Assembly: GCF_002006355.2 (NCBI RefSeq)
Contig: NZ_CP096980.1
Coordinates: 1,922,001-1,986,000 of the forward strand
DNA length: 64,000 nt
Source: Clostridium felsineum DSM 794
Lineage (GTDB): Bacteria; Bacillota; Clostridia; Clostridiales; Clostridiaceae
Reading direction: 5' to 3'
Under the pieces are notes generated by a model. It did no database searches. It was not told the DNA's origin and worked only from the letters and a program-made list of their open reading frames with translations. The first letter of the stretch is position 1; each line of letters starts with the position of its first letter. The position numbers were made by a program, and so were the translations under genes. Of this stretch, positions 25,463 through 34,134 are shown piece by piece.

Positions 25463-27502
25463 ATGATAAAAGAAGAACAGCTGTCAAACGAGGAGATTCT
25501 AACCACAATAAAAAATTATATTGATAAAGCAAGTTATAATTATGCTGTATTAATTGATGGGAATTGGGGAAGCGGAAAAACTTTTTTTGTTAAAAATTAT
25601 TTGATTAATGAATTAAAAGAGCATAATAATAAAGAAAAAAAAATAATTTATATTTCACTTTATGGAGTCACTACTACAAATGAGATATCTAAAAGGATTT
25701 TTATAGAAACGATTCCTTTTTCAGAAAAATTAAAAAGTCAGGGGGTAAAAACCGTAACTGGACTAGGTAAATTTATAGCAAGTACGATTTTTACTGTTAA
25801 AGGAACTTCTATAAAAAATATTGAATTTTCAATAGAAGATTTTCTGAAATTAAAAGATTGTATATTAATTTTTGATGATCTTGAAAGATGTAGTATGAAT
25901 ATAAATGAAGTATTAGGGTATATAAATAATTTTGTAGAACATGAGAATATGAAAGTAATTATTGTTGCTAATGAAAAAGAAATATCTTTAGCAAATATTT
26001 TTTTGAATACGGAATTAAAATATTTAGTAGCTTTAAATAATAATATAGATATGAATAAACAAAATTCTGAAAAAAATAATATGAGTTATGAAAAACTTTT
26101 TAAAAAAATGCTTAATGATAAAAAAGAAAAAGAACACCAAGAAATTGAGAGTAATCTTAAAGAAAATAAAGTTGATCATGAAGAACTTATAAATAGAGTG
26201 CAAGTATTATTTGGTCAGAATGAATTTTATAGTCAGATAAAAGAAAAATTAATAGGTATTAATATATATTATGAGCCTAATATTAAATTGATTGTTGAAG
26301 AACTTGTTGGAAAAACTGAATATAATAGTATAAGTAAGATGGTTAAATCAAACAAGGAATTTATAGTACAAAAAATGCAGGAGTATAATCATAAAAATAT
26401 CAGAACTCTATTGTTTTCTTTAGATAAATTTCAAGATTTAATGAACAAACTTCCATTAAACTCTAATATGTTAGAACGTATGGAGGATAAAATATTTAAG
26501 TATACTATTATTAGTTCTATAATCTTTAAATCTGGGAATAAGAAAATTCATGAATGGAAAGAGAATGAGGATATAGTTGAAATAAATTTAAATAGGGATA
26601 TGATTTATGAGAGTAGAAGTATTACTGGATTTAAATTTGTTGATGATTTTGTAGTATATTCAAAGTTTAATAAAAGTTCGATAGATAGTATAGGACAATA
26701 TATAGATAGATGTGATGCAGAACTAAGGAAAAATAAATGTCTTGATAAAGAAGACCCTTTATTCAAATTCAATTATATATATTGGTATAGCATGGAAGAC
26801 AAAGAGGCTTTGGAGTTAATTAACAAATTAGATAATACTCTAAAATCTAATCCATGTAAATATGAAATATCAAGTTATTATAATATATTAGCTATTAACA
26901 TTATATTAGAAAGTGTAGGTGTTAATACTAATAATATTGATGATATTGTAAATCAAATGAAAAATAATATAAGAAATTATATTGAATTGAGTGATATTAA
27001 AAATAAATATTATGTATTTGGTAGTCAAACATATTCTTTTCAGAATGAAAAATTACAACAGAAATATAACAAGTATTGTAATGACTTGAAAAAGGTATTT
27101 GATGAAAGATCAACCAAAGAATTTAACAATAAAATTAATGTTTTTTTTGATAAAACTGATAAGTGGAGTGCAGACTTACTTAGTTATGTAAGTGATGAAA
27201 AAAATATAAGTGAAATATTGACATATAAGGGGTTTTTAAGTGTAATTGATTTTGAAAAATTATTAACATGTATAAAAGTATCTTCAAATACGCAAATAAC
27301 GGAATTTACTGCAGTAATTAATTGCTATATATATAATTTGGGAAATATTAAAGATTTTTTAGCAAATGATATTTATATAATACAAAAGTTAATTAATGAA
27401 TTGGAAAAATATAAGAATACACTAAAAGGTGGTAAAATAAGAATATATAATATTAATAACTTAATAGAACAACTTGAAAGTATATCTAATAGATTAAGAT
27501 AA
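25463..27502 (+). CDS. KAP-family P-loop NTPase, prophage cargo
   Basis: A 679-residue STAND-like KAP NTPase. Walker A GNWGSGKT is at residues 33-40 and Walker B ILIFDDLERC at about 134-143, with a following sensor-like VIIVANEKE. The long C-terminal region is helical and unrecognised. No membrane segment is obvious, unlike classic KAP proteins. Start ATG at 25463 is spaced properly from AAGGAAG. It has its own terminator and stands outside the conserved phage modules, so it is cargo; a defence role is inference. Confidence 0.72.
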   Translation: MIKEEQLSNEEILTTIKNYIDKASYNYAVLIDGNWGSGKTFFVKNYLINELKEHNNKEKKIIYISLYGVTTTNEISKRIFIETIPFSEKLKSQGVKTVTGLGKFIASTIFTVKGTSIKNIEFSIEDFLKLKDCILIFDDLERCSMNINEVLGYINNFVEHENMKVIIVANEKEISLANIFLNTELKYLVALNNNIDMNKQNSEKNNMSYEKLFKKMLNDKKEKEHQEIESNLKENKVDHEELINRVQVLFGQNEFYSQIKEKLIGINIYYEPNIKLIVEELVGKTEYNSISKMVKSNKEFIVQKMQEYNHKNIRTLLFSLDKFQDLMNKLPLNSNMLERMEDKIFKYTIISSIIFKSGNKKIHEWKENEDIVEINLNRDMIYESRSITGFKFVDDFVVYSKFNKSSIDSIGQYIDRCDAELRKNKCLDKEDPLFKFNYIYWYSMEDKEALELINKLDNTLKSNPCKYEISSYYNILAINIILESVGVNTNNIDDIVNQMKNNIRNYIELSDIKNKYYVFGSQTYSFQNEKLQQKYNKYCNDLKKVFDERSTKEFNNKINVFFDKTDKWSADLLSYVSDEKNISEILTYKGFLSVIDFEKLLTCIKVSSNTQITEFTAVINCYIYNLGNIKDFLANDIYIIQKLINELEKYKNTLKGGKIRIYNINNLIEQLESISNRLR

Positions 27503-27518
27503 AAAAATTATATAAATT

Positions 27519-27560
27519 AAAAAGATAGAGTTTTATATTTTTAAAATTCTATCTTTTTAG
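27519..27560 (+). terminator. terminator of KAP NTPase gene
   Basis: 10-bp stem AAAAAGATAG/CTATCTTTTT (27519-27528 with 27549-27558), extended by AT pairs. Confidence 0.78.
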
Positions 27561-27587
27561 TTTATAGTATATTTTAAATAAAGTGAG

Positions 27588-28142
27588 GTGATAAGCATTA
27601 ATTATGTAGAACCAATAAGAGATAGTGGAAAAGTAGAAGATATAGCAGCAACATTAAGAAAACAATCTGAAAGAAATTATATAATGTTTATATTGGGAAT
27701 ATATTCAGGACTTAGAGTTTCAGATATACTAAGATTAAAGGTTAAGGATGTCAAAAACCGAGATTATATAAATATTAGGGAGAAGAAGACAAGAAAGCAA
27801 AGAGTATTCCCTATAAACAATTTGGTAAAAAGGGAACTAAAAAAGTATTGTGAGGATATGGATTTAAACAGTTATTTAATTAAAAGTCGGCAAGGATGTA
27901 ATAAGCCATTAAGCAGGGAAACTGCATATTTAATAATAAGACGTGCAGGAGAAGAAAATGGAATAGTGAATTTAGGAACTCATTCAATGAGGAAAACTTT
28001 TGGCTATCATTTTTATATGCAATATAAGGATATTGTTACACTACAAAAGATATTTAATCATAGTGATCCAAGCGTAACTCTTCACTATATAGGAGTTGAA
28101 CAAGGATATATAAATAGTAAGATTAAAAACTTTAAAATATAA
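27588..28142 (+). CDS. small tyrosine recombinase, catalytic domain only
   Basis: A ~182-residue protein containing just the catalytic domain of tyrosine recombinases: GLRVSDILRLK (Arg I), HSMRKTFGYHF (His-x-x-Arg), FNHSDPSVT (His) and HYIG (Tyr). All catalytic positions are kept, but no arm- or core-binding domain is present. Similar genes occur between late regulator and terminase in many Firmicutes phages. Start uncertain: GTG at 27588, or an ATT at 27597 that is better spaced from GAGGTGAT. Role unknown, perhaps multimer resolution. Confidence 0.8.
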   Translation: MISINYVEPIRDSGKVEDIAATLRKQSERNYIMFILGIYSGLRVSDILRLKVKDVKNRDYINIREKKTRKQRVFPINNLVKRELKKYCEDMDLNSYLIKSRQGCNKPLSRETAYLIIRRAGEENGIVNLGTHSMRKTFGYHFYMQYKDIVTLQKIFNHSDPSVTLHYIGVEQGYINSKIKNFKI

Positions 28143-28151
28143 GGTGATGTT

Positions 28152-28478
28152 ATGAATATATATGATTTAAATAAAAAGATTGCTGAGCTTGGTGAAATTA
28201 GAGTTCTTCTTAATATTCCAATAAATCAAAGTGATAGTGTAGAAGAAAAGATATTTAAAAAATATTTAGAGGTTGAGAATGTAAAAGAAGTAGCAGCATA
28301 TATAAACGAACTTGGATATAGAATTAAGAGTGATAGAGGTAAGCGAAAATATATAGCACAAGATATAAGCAATATATTAACTGATAAGGATATTAAAATT
28401 GAAAATAAAAAATTAAAAAATATAGTTATTAAATTATTCTATGCACATAAAAGAGGTGCGAAAAATGGTAATTGGTAA
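28152..28478 (+). CDS. hypothetical phage protein
   Basis: A 108-residue protein not recognised. It is charged and probably helical (YLEVENVKEVAAYINELGYR; TDKDIKIENKKLKNIVIKLF). It begins 9 bp after the recombinase gene with AAGGTGATG-type ribosome site, so it is likely co-transcribed. The end is basic (HKRGAKNGNW), which would suit nucleic-acid binding, but this is a guess. Confidence 0.6.
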   Translation: MNIYDLNKKIAELGEIRVLLNIPINQSDSVEEKIFKKYLEVENVKEVAAYINELGYRIKSDRGKRKYIAQDISNILTDKDIKIENKKLKNIVIKLFYAHKRGAKNGNW

Positions 28479-28641
28479 CTATATTTTTTTATTGTTTCTT
28501 TATTAGTTATTCAAAAAAGAATGATGTGTAACTCGAAAAATAGATATTAATAAAATATAGAAAAATCAAAGTGTTAAGGGTATATTGTCACCTAAACACA
28601 CTTAGTAATGAAGATAATTCATATTTAAGAATATAATTATA

Positions 28642-28669
28642 TTGAATATATTGCAAAAAGAGGTATAAT
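28642..28669 (+). promoter_or_regulatory. promoter of a two-gene cargo cassette
   Basis: TTGAAT at 28642-28647, 16-bp spacer, TATAAT at 28664-28669, about 30 bp before the next gene. Confidence 0.65.
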
Positions 28670-28697
28670 TAAGTAAAAATGAAAGAAGGTGTTTAAA

Positions 28698-28973
28698 ATG
28701 TTAGAGCAATTAATAAAAACAGGCAATGAATTCAATGGTAAGTTTACAGCATCATATAAGTATGGTAGTCTTATGGGAATTGATAAAACAAAGCAAAACG
28801 AGTATTTAAAATGGCTTGCAAAACTTGGGGTTTATTGTGAGAGTAAGTTAAGGACAAAGTATCCTGAAATGACTGCTAATATTCTTTCGATGGTAAAAAA
28901 ACAAAGTATATATGAGAAAGATTATGAAATAATTGTTGGGTACTTAGAATCTGCAAAAGAATTAGAAAATTAG
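28698..28973 (+). CDS. hypothetical protein, cargo cassette gene 1
   Basis: A 91-residue soluble protein, unrecognised, beginning MLEQLIKTGNEFNGKFTAS. ATG chosen at 28698 after GAAGGTG; an ATG nine bases upstream has no site. Segments YLKWLAKLGVYCESKL and YEIIVGYLESAKELEN look helical. It has its own promoter and is followed by a second unrecognised gene and a terminator, the arrangement of an autonomous phage moron. Confidence 0.65.
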   Translation: MLEQLIKTGNEFNGKFTASYKYGSLMGIDKTKQNEYLKWLAKLGVYCESKLRTKYPEMTANILSMVKKQSIYEKDYEIIVGYLESAKELEN

Positions 28974-29024
28974 TAGTTAGGGATGTATATTAGGAAATTT
29001 TAATTTATATAATGGAGTGATAAT

Positions 29025-29540
29025 ATGGATAAAGAAATTGAAAACCTATGGCCAGAAAATTTTGATTGTGATTATGATAACTCATTTTTTCCAGAAAAGA
29101 TATTAAAAGAACAATGTAAGTATTTAGAGAATAAAACTAATGCTAAAGTTTATGCTGAAGTTATAGAAAACACAAATCGTTATTATGATCCTAAATTTAA
29201 AGTTATTAGTCAATTTATTAAATTCAAAGAAGATTACGTACATTCTTTAATTATAGGTAGCAAATTAGATACAAGAATATCATATGAAATATTTACAATA
29301 AGCCATAATTATAAAATATATCCTTTGAAAATTAGAATTAATAATTCACAACTAAACTCTCAGCTAGATCGTTATAAAGATAATTTTAATTGCAGTAAAA
29401 AAGATGATGGGTTCGGTGAATATTGGGTTATACAAAAAGAAAATGACTTTATTGAAATTTTAAAGTTTATACTTCAAAGTAATATAATGAAGTTATATAT
29501 ACACAAATTAATGGGAATACAGGAACAAAAGAGCTCATAA
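29025..29540 (+). CDS. hypothetical protein, cargo cassette gene 2
   Basis: A 171-residue protein, unrecognised, acidic at the N-terminus (MDKEIENLWPENFDCDYDN), with alternating beta-like and aromatic segments (YEIFTISHNYKIYPLKIRI). The stop lies inside the left arm of a terminator hairpin. Ribosome site GGAGTGATA. It appears to form one transcription unit with the 91-residue gene upstream; no enzyme motif is seen. Confidence 0.62.
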   Translation: MDKEIENLWPENFDCDYDNSFFPEKILKEQCKYLENKTNAKVYAEVIENTNRYYDPKFKVISQFIKFKEDYVHSLIIGSKLDTRISYEIFTISHNYKIYPLKIRINNSQLNSQLDRYKDNFNCSKKDDGFGEYWVIQKENDFIEILKFILQSNIMKLYIHKLMGIQEQKSS

Positions 29541-29555
29541 CAGGGCTCTTTTTTC
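29527..29555 (+). terminator. terminator of the cargo cassette
   Basis: AAAAGAGC/GCTCTTTTT stem around TCATAACAGG, followed by T-run. Confidence 0.8.
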
Positions 29556-29577
29556 ATACCCAAAAGGAGGAATTAAC

Positions 29578-29910
29578 ATTGAAACAATGCAAGAAATAGA
29601 ACTTATAAACTGGATTATGACATTAGTACAACAACATAATATCCATGCTTTCTATGTATCTACTGTATGGAAACATATAAGGTCAGAAGTATTAGAGGAG
29701 CAGAACAATGAGTGTCAAAGGTGTAAGTCTAAGGGAGAATATGGCGAAGCGGTGACAGTGCATCATATTAAGCACCTTAAGAAGTATCCACAGTTGGCAC
29801 TAACTAAAAGCAACCTTATGGCAGTATGTAAGAAGTGTCATAATGAACTCCATCCTGAAAAAAATAGAAATCATAAACCTAAAGTTTTGCTCAATGAAGA
29901 AAGATGGTAA
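29578..29910 (+). CDS. HNH endonuclease of the packaging module
   Basis: A ~110-residue HNH nuclease. Zinc CxxC pairs are CQRCKSKG and CKKCHNEL, and the catalytic segment is TVHHIKHLKKYP. In cos-type HK97 phages such a nuclease works with the terminase in cutting cos. The first ATG in frame (29587) is 16 nt from AAAGGAGG, while an in-frame ATT at 29578 is 7 nt away, so the true start may be ATT. Sits just upstream of the terminase genes. Confidence 0.85.
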   Translation: METMQEIELINWIMTLVQQHNIHAFYVSTVWKHIRSEVLEEQNNECQRCKSKGEYGEAVTVHHIKHLKKYPQLALTKSNLMAVCKKCHNELHPEKNRNHKPKVLLNEERW

Positions 29911-30050
29911 GCACCCCCGGGTTAAAAAAATGAAAAATTCTTAGAGGTGGGGAGAACGGGTAACAGGGTCGACAAATTAGAAAAATTGACTTTTCACATG
30001 AGGGGGGTGCACACACAGGTAAAAAAAAGGGTGCATTTACAAGAAAAGAG
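29911..30050. other. G/C-rich gap, candidate cos region
   Basis: Between HNH and small terminase. GCACCCCC (29911-29918) and GGGGGTGC (30003-30010) form an inverted pair and AGGGTGCA follows at about 30028; the stretch stands out from its AT-rich surroundings. Its place next to HNH and terminase genes fits a cos site, but the cut cannot be located from sequence alone. Confidence 0.35.
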
Positions 30051-30059
30051 GTGGTGAAA

Positions 30060-30557
30060 TTGAATGATAGGGAAAATTTAGCGAACAGCGAAAAAGCCTA
30101 TGAAGACTATATTTCAGGAATGACCTATAAAAGAATAGCTGATATATATGAGGTATCTATAAATACGGTTAAAAGTTGGAAAAAAAGATATAAATGGACA
30201 CGAGATTGCACACAAAAGAAGGGGTGCAGTGAAAAAAGTGTGCATAAAGTAGAAACTATATTATTTCATGAAATTAAAGAGGATTTACTAAAACAATTAG
30301 AGAACAATGGAACCTACGGAAAGCACTACGAAGATTTAATAAATGACTATATGTCCATGTGGAATATAAAGAATAGGCTTATAGTTGATATTAAAGAACG
30401 TGGTGTATCTGTAGAGTGGAATAATGGCAAGCAGCATGGAATGAAAAAGAATGATAGTATTTCAGAACTTAATAAAACCAATGCACAAATGTTAAAAATC
30501 TTAAGTGAGCTTGGTTTAAAGCCAATTCCTCAAGAAGATGATTTTGATGATATTTAA
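30060..30557 (+). CDS. terS: terminase small subunit
   Basis: A 165-residue DNA-recognition subunit of the packaging motor. An N-terminal helix-turn-helix is visible (YEDYISGMTYKRIADIYEVS; TVKSWKKRYKW), followed by an oligomerisation region ending SELGLKPIPQEDDFDDI, reminiscent of P27/PBSX-type small subunits. TTG start at 30060 with AGAGGTGGTG upstream. It overlaps terL by 20 bp. Confidence 0.85.
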   Translation: MNDRENLANSEKAYEDYISGMTYKRIADIYEVSINTVKSWKKRYKWTRDCTQKKGCSEKSVHKVETILFHEIKEDLLKQLENNGTYGKHYEDLINDYMSMWNIKNRLIVDIKERGVSVEWNNGKQHGMKKNDSISELNKTNAQMLKILSELGLKPIPQEDDFDDI

Positions 30558-32190
30558 TAAATACATTGATGAATACATTAATCAGGTTGAAAGTGAAATA
30601 GTTAAAACTAATAAAGATATTAGAAAAGCTATTGAATCAGTTAAAAAGAAATTATCACAGGCAAATGTAATAATTGAATCAGAAAAAATAGAAAAGGCAG
30701 TTGAAAAAATAGAAGAGTATTTCAAATATAAATTGTTACCATGGGAAAAATTCATTATTGGATTAATTCATTGTTATTATGAAGATGGTACTTTAGTTTG
30801 GGATACTTTTTTGTTATACATGGGCAGAGGTGGAGGCAAGAATGGATTTATTAGTGCGGTTTCATGGTATTTAACAACAGGTTTTCATGGAATAAAAGAA
30901 TATAATGTTGATATTGTGGCAAATTCTGAAAATCAAGCCAAAACCTCATTTGAAGATGTGTACAATGTAATTGATAATGATAAAAAATTAAAGAAAGCCT
31001 TTTATTATACAAAAGAAAAAATAGTGTATAGGAAGACTAAATCATATATTAAATACAATACCTCAAATGCAAGGACTAAAGATGGTTTAAGACCAGCCTG
31101 TATAATATTTGATGAAATACATGAGTATGAAAACTATGATAATATAAAGGTTTTTAAATCCGCTCTAGGAAAAAAGAAAAATTGCAGAACCTTCATGATA
31201 ACCACTGACGGCTATGTTAGGGGTGGAGTACTGGATGATTATTTAGAAATGTCACATTTAATACTTGATGGTGAAAATAAAACAAGTAGAATGTTACCAC
31301 TACTTTATCACTTAGAAGCTAAAGAAGAGGTAAAGAATAAAGAGCTTTGGGAAAAGGCGAATCCTTCACTTAGATACTTTAAGGATTTACAAATTGTAAT
31401 GGATCAGGAATTTCAGGACATGAAATATCAGCCACAGCTTTACACAGAATTTATGACTAAAAGAATGAATATTCCAGAGGGTAACAAAGATATTGAGGTT
31501 ACTTCATGGGAAAATATTTTAGCAACTAATCAGGAAATACCTGACCTTACAGGCTGTACATGTATAGCTGGTATAGATTATATGAAAACCACAGATTTTC
31601 TTTGTGCTGGTTTATTGTTTAAATATGGTGAGAAATATATATGGCTATCTCATTCATGGGTATGTGAAAGTTGCAATGATCTAATTAGAATTAAAGCACC
31701 ACTTAAAGAGTGGGAAAAGAAAGGATTTTTAACATTTGTAAAAGGTGTTGAAATTTCTCCAAGTGTACCGGCTGCATGGTTACAACAGCAGGCACAGAAA
31801 TATAATATAACTACCTTGTGGATGGATAACTATAGATATACATTACTTGCAAGAGCTTTAAAAGAAGCAGGCTTTGACACAGATAAGAAGGGTGTAAATA
31901 ATATAAGGCTAGAAAGACCTTCAAATGAAATGCTTATAGCACCTATAGTTACAAGTGCTTTTGCTAATCATAATGTAATATGGGGAGATAATCCACTTAT
32001 GAGATGGTACACCAATAATAGTTGTATGATAACCTCACAGGCAGGAAACATTACTTATGGAAAGATAGAGCCTAAAAGTAGAAAGACAGATGGATTTAAA
32101 GCTTTTATAGCTGCTATGTGTGGAAGTAACGAATTGCCTGATAGTGCAGAAAAATTTGAGTTTAATAATTTTGGAGTATACACGTATTAA
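30538..32190 (+). CDS. terL: terminase large subunit
   Basis: A 550-residue ATPase/nuclease that packages DNA. ATPase motifs: Walker A-like YMGRGGGKNGF and Walker B CIIFDEIHEY. The nuclease half has acidic positions in GIDYMKTTDFLCAG and WMDNYRYTLLARAL. Length normal for HK97-type phages. Start could be ATG 30538 or 30547. It is followed by a short hairpin and then the portal gene. Confidence 0.95.
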   Translation: MILMIFNKYIDEYINQVESEIVKTNKDIRKAIESVKKKLSQANVIIESEKIEKAVEKIEEYFKYKLLPWEKFIIGLIHCYYEDGTLVWDTFLLYMGRGGGKNGFISAVSWYLTTGFHGIKEYNVDIVANSENQAKTSFEDVYNVIDNDKKLKKAFYYTKEKIVYRKTKSYIKYNTSNARTKDGLRPACIIFDEIHEYENYDNIKVFKSALGKKKNCRTFMITTDGYVRGGVLDDYLEMSHLILDGENKTSRMLPLLYHLEAKEEVKNKELWEKANPSLRYFKDLQIVMDQEFQDMKYQPQLYTEFMTKRMNIPEGNKDIEVTSWENILATNQEIPDLTGCTCIAGIDYMKTTDFLCAGLLFKYGEKYIWLSHSWVCESCNDLIRIKAPLKEWEKKGFLTFVKGVEISPSVPAAWLQQQAQKYNITTLWMDNYRYTLLARALKEAGFDTDKKGVNNIRLERPSNEMLIAPIVTSAFANHNVIWGDNPLMRWYTNNSCMITSQAGNITYGKIEPKSRKTDGFKAFIAAMCGSNELPDSAEKFEFNNFGVYTY

Positions 32191-32217
32191 GTCTTAGAAA
32201 TAAGGCTTTTTTATTTT
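32188..32217 (+). terminator. GAAA-loop hairpin between terL and portal
   Basis: AAGTCTTA-GAAA-TAAGGCTT stem (one G-U) followed by six T. Same architecture as hairpins at 37819 and 46475. Confidence 0.55.
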
Positions 32218-32240
32218 GTCCTGAAGGAGGTGAGAAGTAT

Positions 32241-33395
32241 TTGGGATTTTGGGATTGGACTAAAAACTTTTTTTCAGAGAATCAAGAAACTATTTATGTA
32301 ACTCAAAAGGCAATAGAAAATGCATCCACAAAATTAAATATAAAGATGTTTGGAATAGCAATGGCAATAGGCTTTATTGCAAGTACTATAAGTAAGTGTG
32401 AATTTAAAACTTATGTGAGTAATGAGGAAATCAAAGGCAGCGAATATTATCTATGGAATATAGAGCCTAATATAAATGAAAGCTCAAGCCAGTTTAAAAG
32501 AAAGCTTATATCACAGCTTTTATTTTTTGATGAGGCTTTGATTGTAGAAGTTAATGGTCAATTATTAGTGGCAGATAGTTTTTATCAACATGAATTTGCT
32601 GTAGCTGAAAATTATTTTACTGATGTTACTGTTAAGGATTTTACCTTTAATAAAAGCTTTAAAATGTCAGAAGTAATGTATTTTAAAAGCAATGATATGA
32701 ACATAAGGCAGCTATTAGTTGAGTTAATTAATGGCTATGAAGAATTAAACGGTATGGCAGAGGGAAAATACAAACGCAGTGGTGGAAGAAAGGGAATTAT
32801 AAAATTAAGCAAATCACCTTCAGGAGATAAAAAGTTTCAGGATGAACTTAATGACTTGTTTAATAATCAATTCAAGAATTATTTTGAGGCTGAAAATGCT
32901 GTAATTCATTTAAGTAATGGTATGGACTACACCGAACAGGGTGGAGAAGCAACAAAGAAAAGTACAAGTGAAATATCAGACATACAAAACATAACAAAAG
33001 AAGCCTTTGACAGAATAGCTCAAGCTTTTAAGATGCCACCGGCATTACTTAGGGGAGATATAGCAGATATAGGAGAAATTACAGACAACTATCTTACTTT
33101 TTGTATAGACCCTATATGTAAGATTTTATATGAAGAGGTAAACCGTAAAAGGTATGGTAAGGAATTTTTAAAAGGAAGTTATATAAAGGTAGACACCACA
33201 AGCATAAGGCATATTGATATATTTAGCATAAGTGAAGCCTTTGATAAGCTTATTGCTAGTGGTGGTTATAGTGTAGATGAATTAAGAGTAAAGGTTGGTG
33301 ATAATCCATTGAATACAGAGTGGAGCACAAGACATTGGATGACTAAAAATTATTCTGATATTGAGAATGTAGAAGGGGGTGAAAGTAATGAGTAA
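32241..33395 (+). CDS. portal protein (HK97 type)
   Basis: A 384-residue portal subunit forming the DNA channel at the capsid vertex. It begins GFWDWTKNFFSENQET (TTG start after AAGGAGGTGAG) and includes the typical AFKMPPALLRGDIADIGEITDNYLTF segment. Overlaps the protease gene. Standard order terL-portal-protease-capsid. Confidence 0.92.
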   Translation: MGFWDWTKNFFSENQETIYVTQKAIENASTKLNIKMFGIAMAIGFIASTISKCEFKTYVSNEEIKGSEYYLWNIEPNINESSSQFKRKLISQLLFFDEALIVEVNGQLLVADSFYQHEFAVAENYFTDVTVKDFTFNKSFKMSEVMYFKSNDMNIRQLLVELINGYEELNGMAEGKYKRSGGRKGIIKLSKSPSGDKKFQDELNDLFNNQFKNYFEAENAVIHLSNGMDYTEQGGEATKKSTSEISDIQNITKEAFDRIAQAFKMPPALLRGDIADIGEITDNYLTFCIDPICKILYEEVNRKRYGKEFLKGSYIKVDTTSIRHIDIFSISEAFDKLIASGGYSVDELRVKVGDNPLNTEWSTRHWMTKNYSDIENVEGGESNE

Positions 33396-34131
33396 ACCAA
33401 TATATCTAATAAAACAAGCTGCTGAACCTAACTCTATGGAACTTTATATATATGATTATGTTCAAGGTGATGGGCAAGATTGGTGGACAGGAGAAACCAT
33501 TGAAAGTGAAACATCTTCAAACTATATTAAAAATCAACTTGAGCAGGCAGGCGACAATATAACAAATATTAATATCTACATAAATAGTTATGGTGGAGAA
33601 GTTAAGGAAGGTTTAGGAATTTATAATATTTTAAAAAGGCATCCAGCACAAAAAACAGTTTATGTTGATGGGTTCGCCTGCTCAATTGCCTCTGTAATTG
33701 CTATGGCAGGGGATAAAGTTATTATGGGGACAAATACCTTGATGATGATACATCATGCCTCTATGGGGGTGTTTGGCAATGCTGACGAGCTAAGAAAGGC
33801 TGCAAATGATGTTGAGGTAATAGATCAGGCTAGTTGTTCAAGTTATTTAACAAAGGCTGGTGATAAATTAGATGAAACAACATTAAATAATCTTTTAGAT
33901 GCTCAAACATGGCTTAATGCAGAGCAGTGTTTAAAGTATGGACTAGCTGATGAAATAGCAGGAAAAGAAGATTCTCAAATAGTCCAAGCACAACAAAGAT
34001 TTGAGCAATCTATAAAGCAAGAAATTTCACAAATGAGAAGTAAAATTCAAGTTCCAAAACAATTTAATCGTGAAAAAACAAACGCAGAAAGATTAATGCA
34101 AATATTTAAAAAAGAAAATGGGGGAAAGTAA
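33388..34131 (+). CDS. ClpP-type prohead protease
   Basis: A 247-residue S14 serine protease that matures the prohead. The nucleophile lies in GFACSIASVIAMAG and the His in TLMMIHHASMG; INSYGGEVKEGLGIYN is the ClpP-like substrate-binding loop. Start ATG after AAGGGGGTGAAAG. It overlaps the portal stop by 8 bp. The C-terminal tail is charged and may act as a scaffold. Confidence 0.93.
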   Translation: MSKPIYLIKQAAEPNSMELYIYDYVQGDGQDWWTGETIESETSSNYIKNQLEQAGDNITNINIYINSYGGEVKEGLGIYNILKRHPAQKTVYVDGFACSIASVIAMAGDKVIMGTNTLMMIHHASMGVFGNADELRKAANDVEVIDQASCSSYLTKAGDKLDETTLNNLLDAQTWLNAEQCLKYGLADEIAGKEDSQIVQAQQRFEQSIKQEISQMRSKIQVPKQFNREKTNAERLMQIFKKENGGK

Positions 34132-34134
34132 ATT

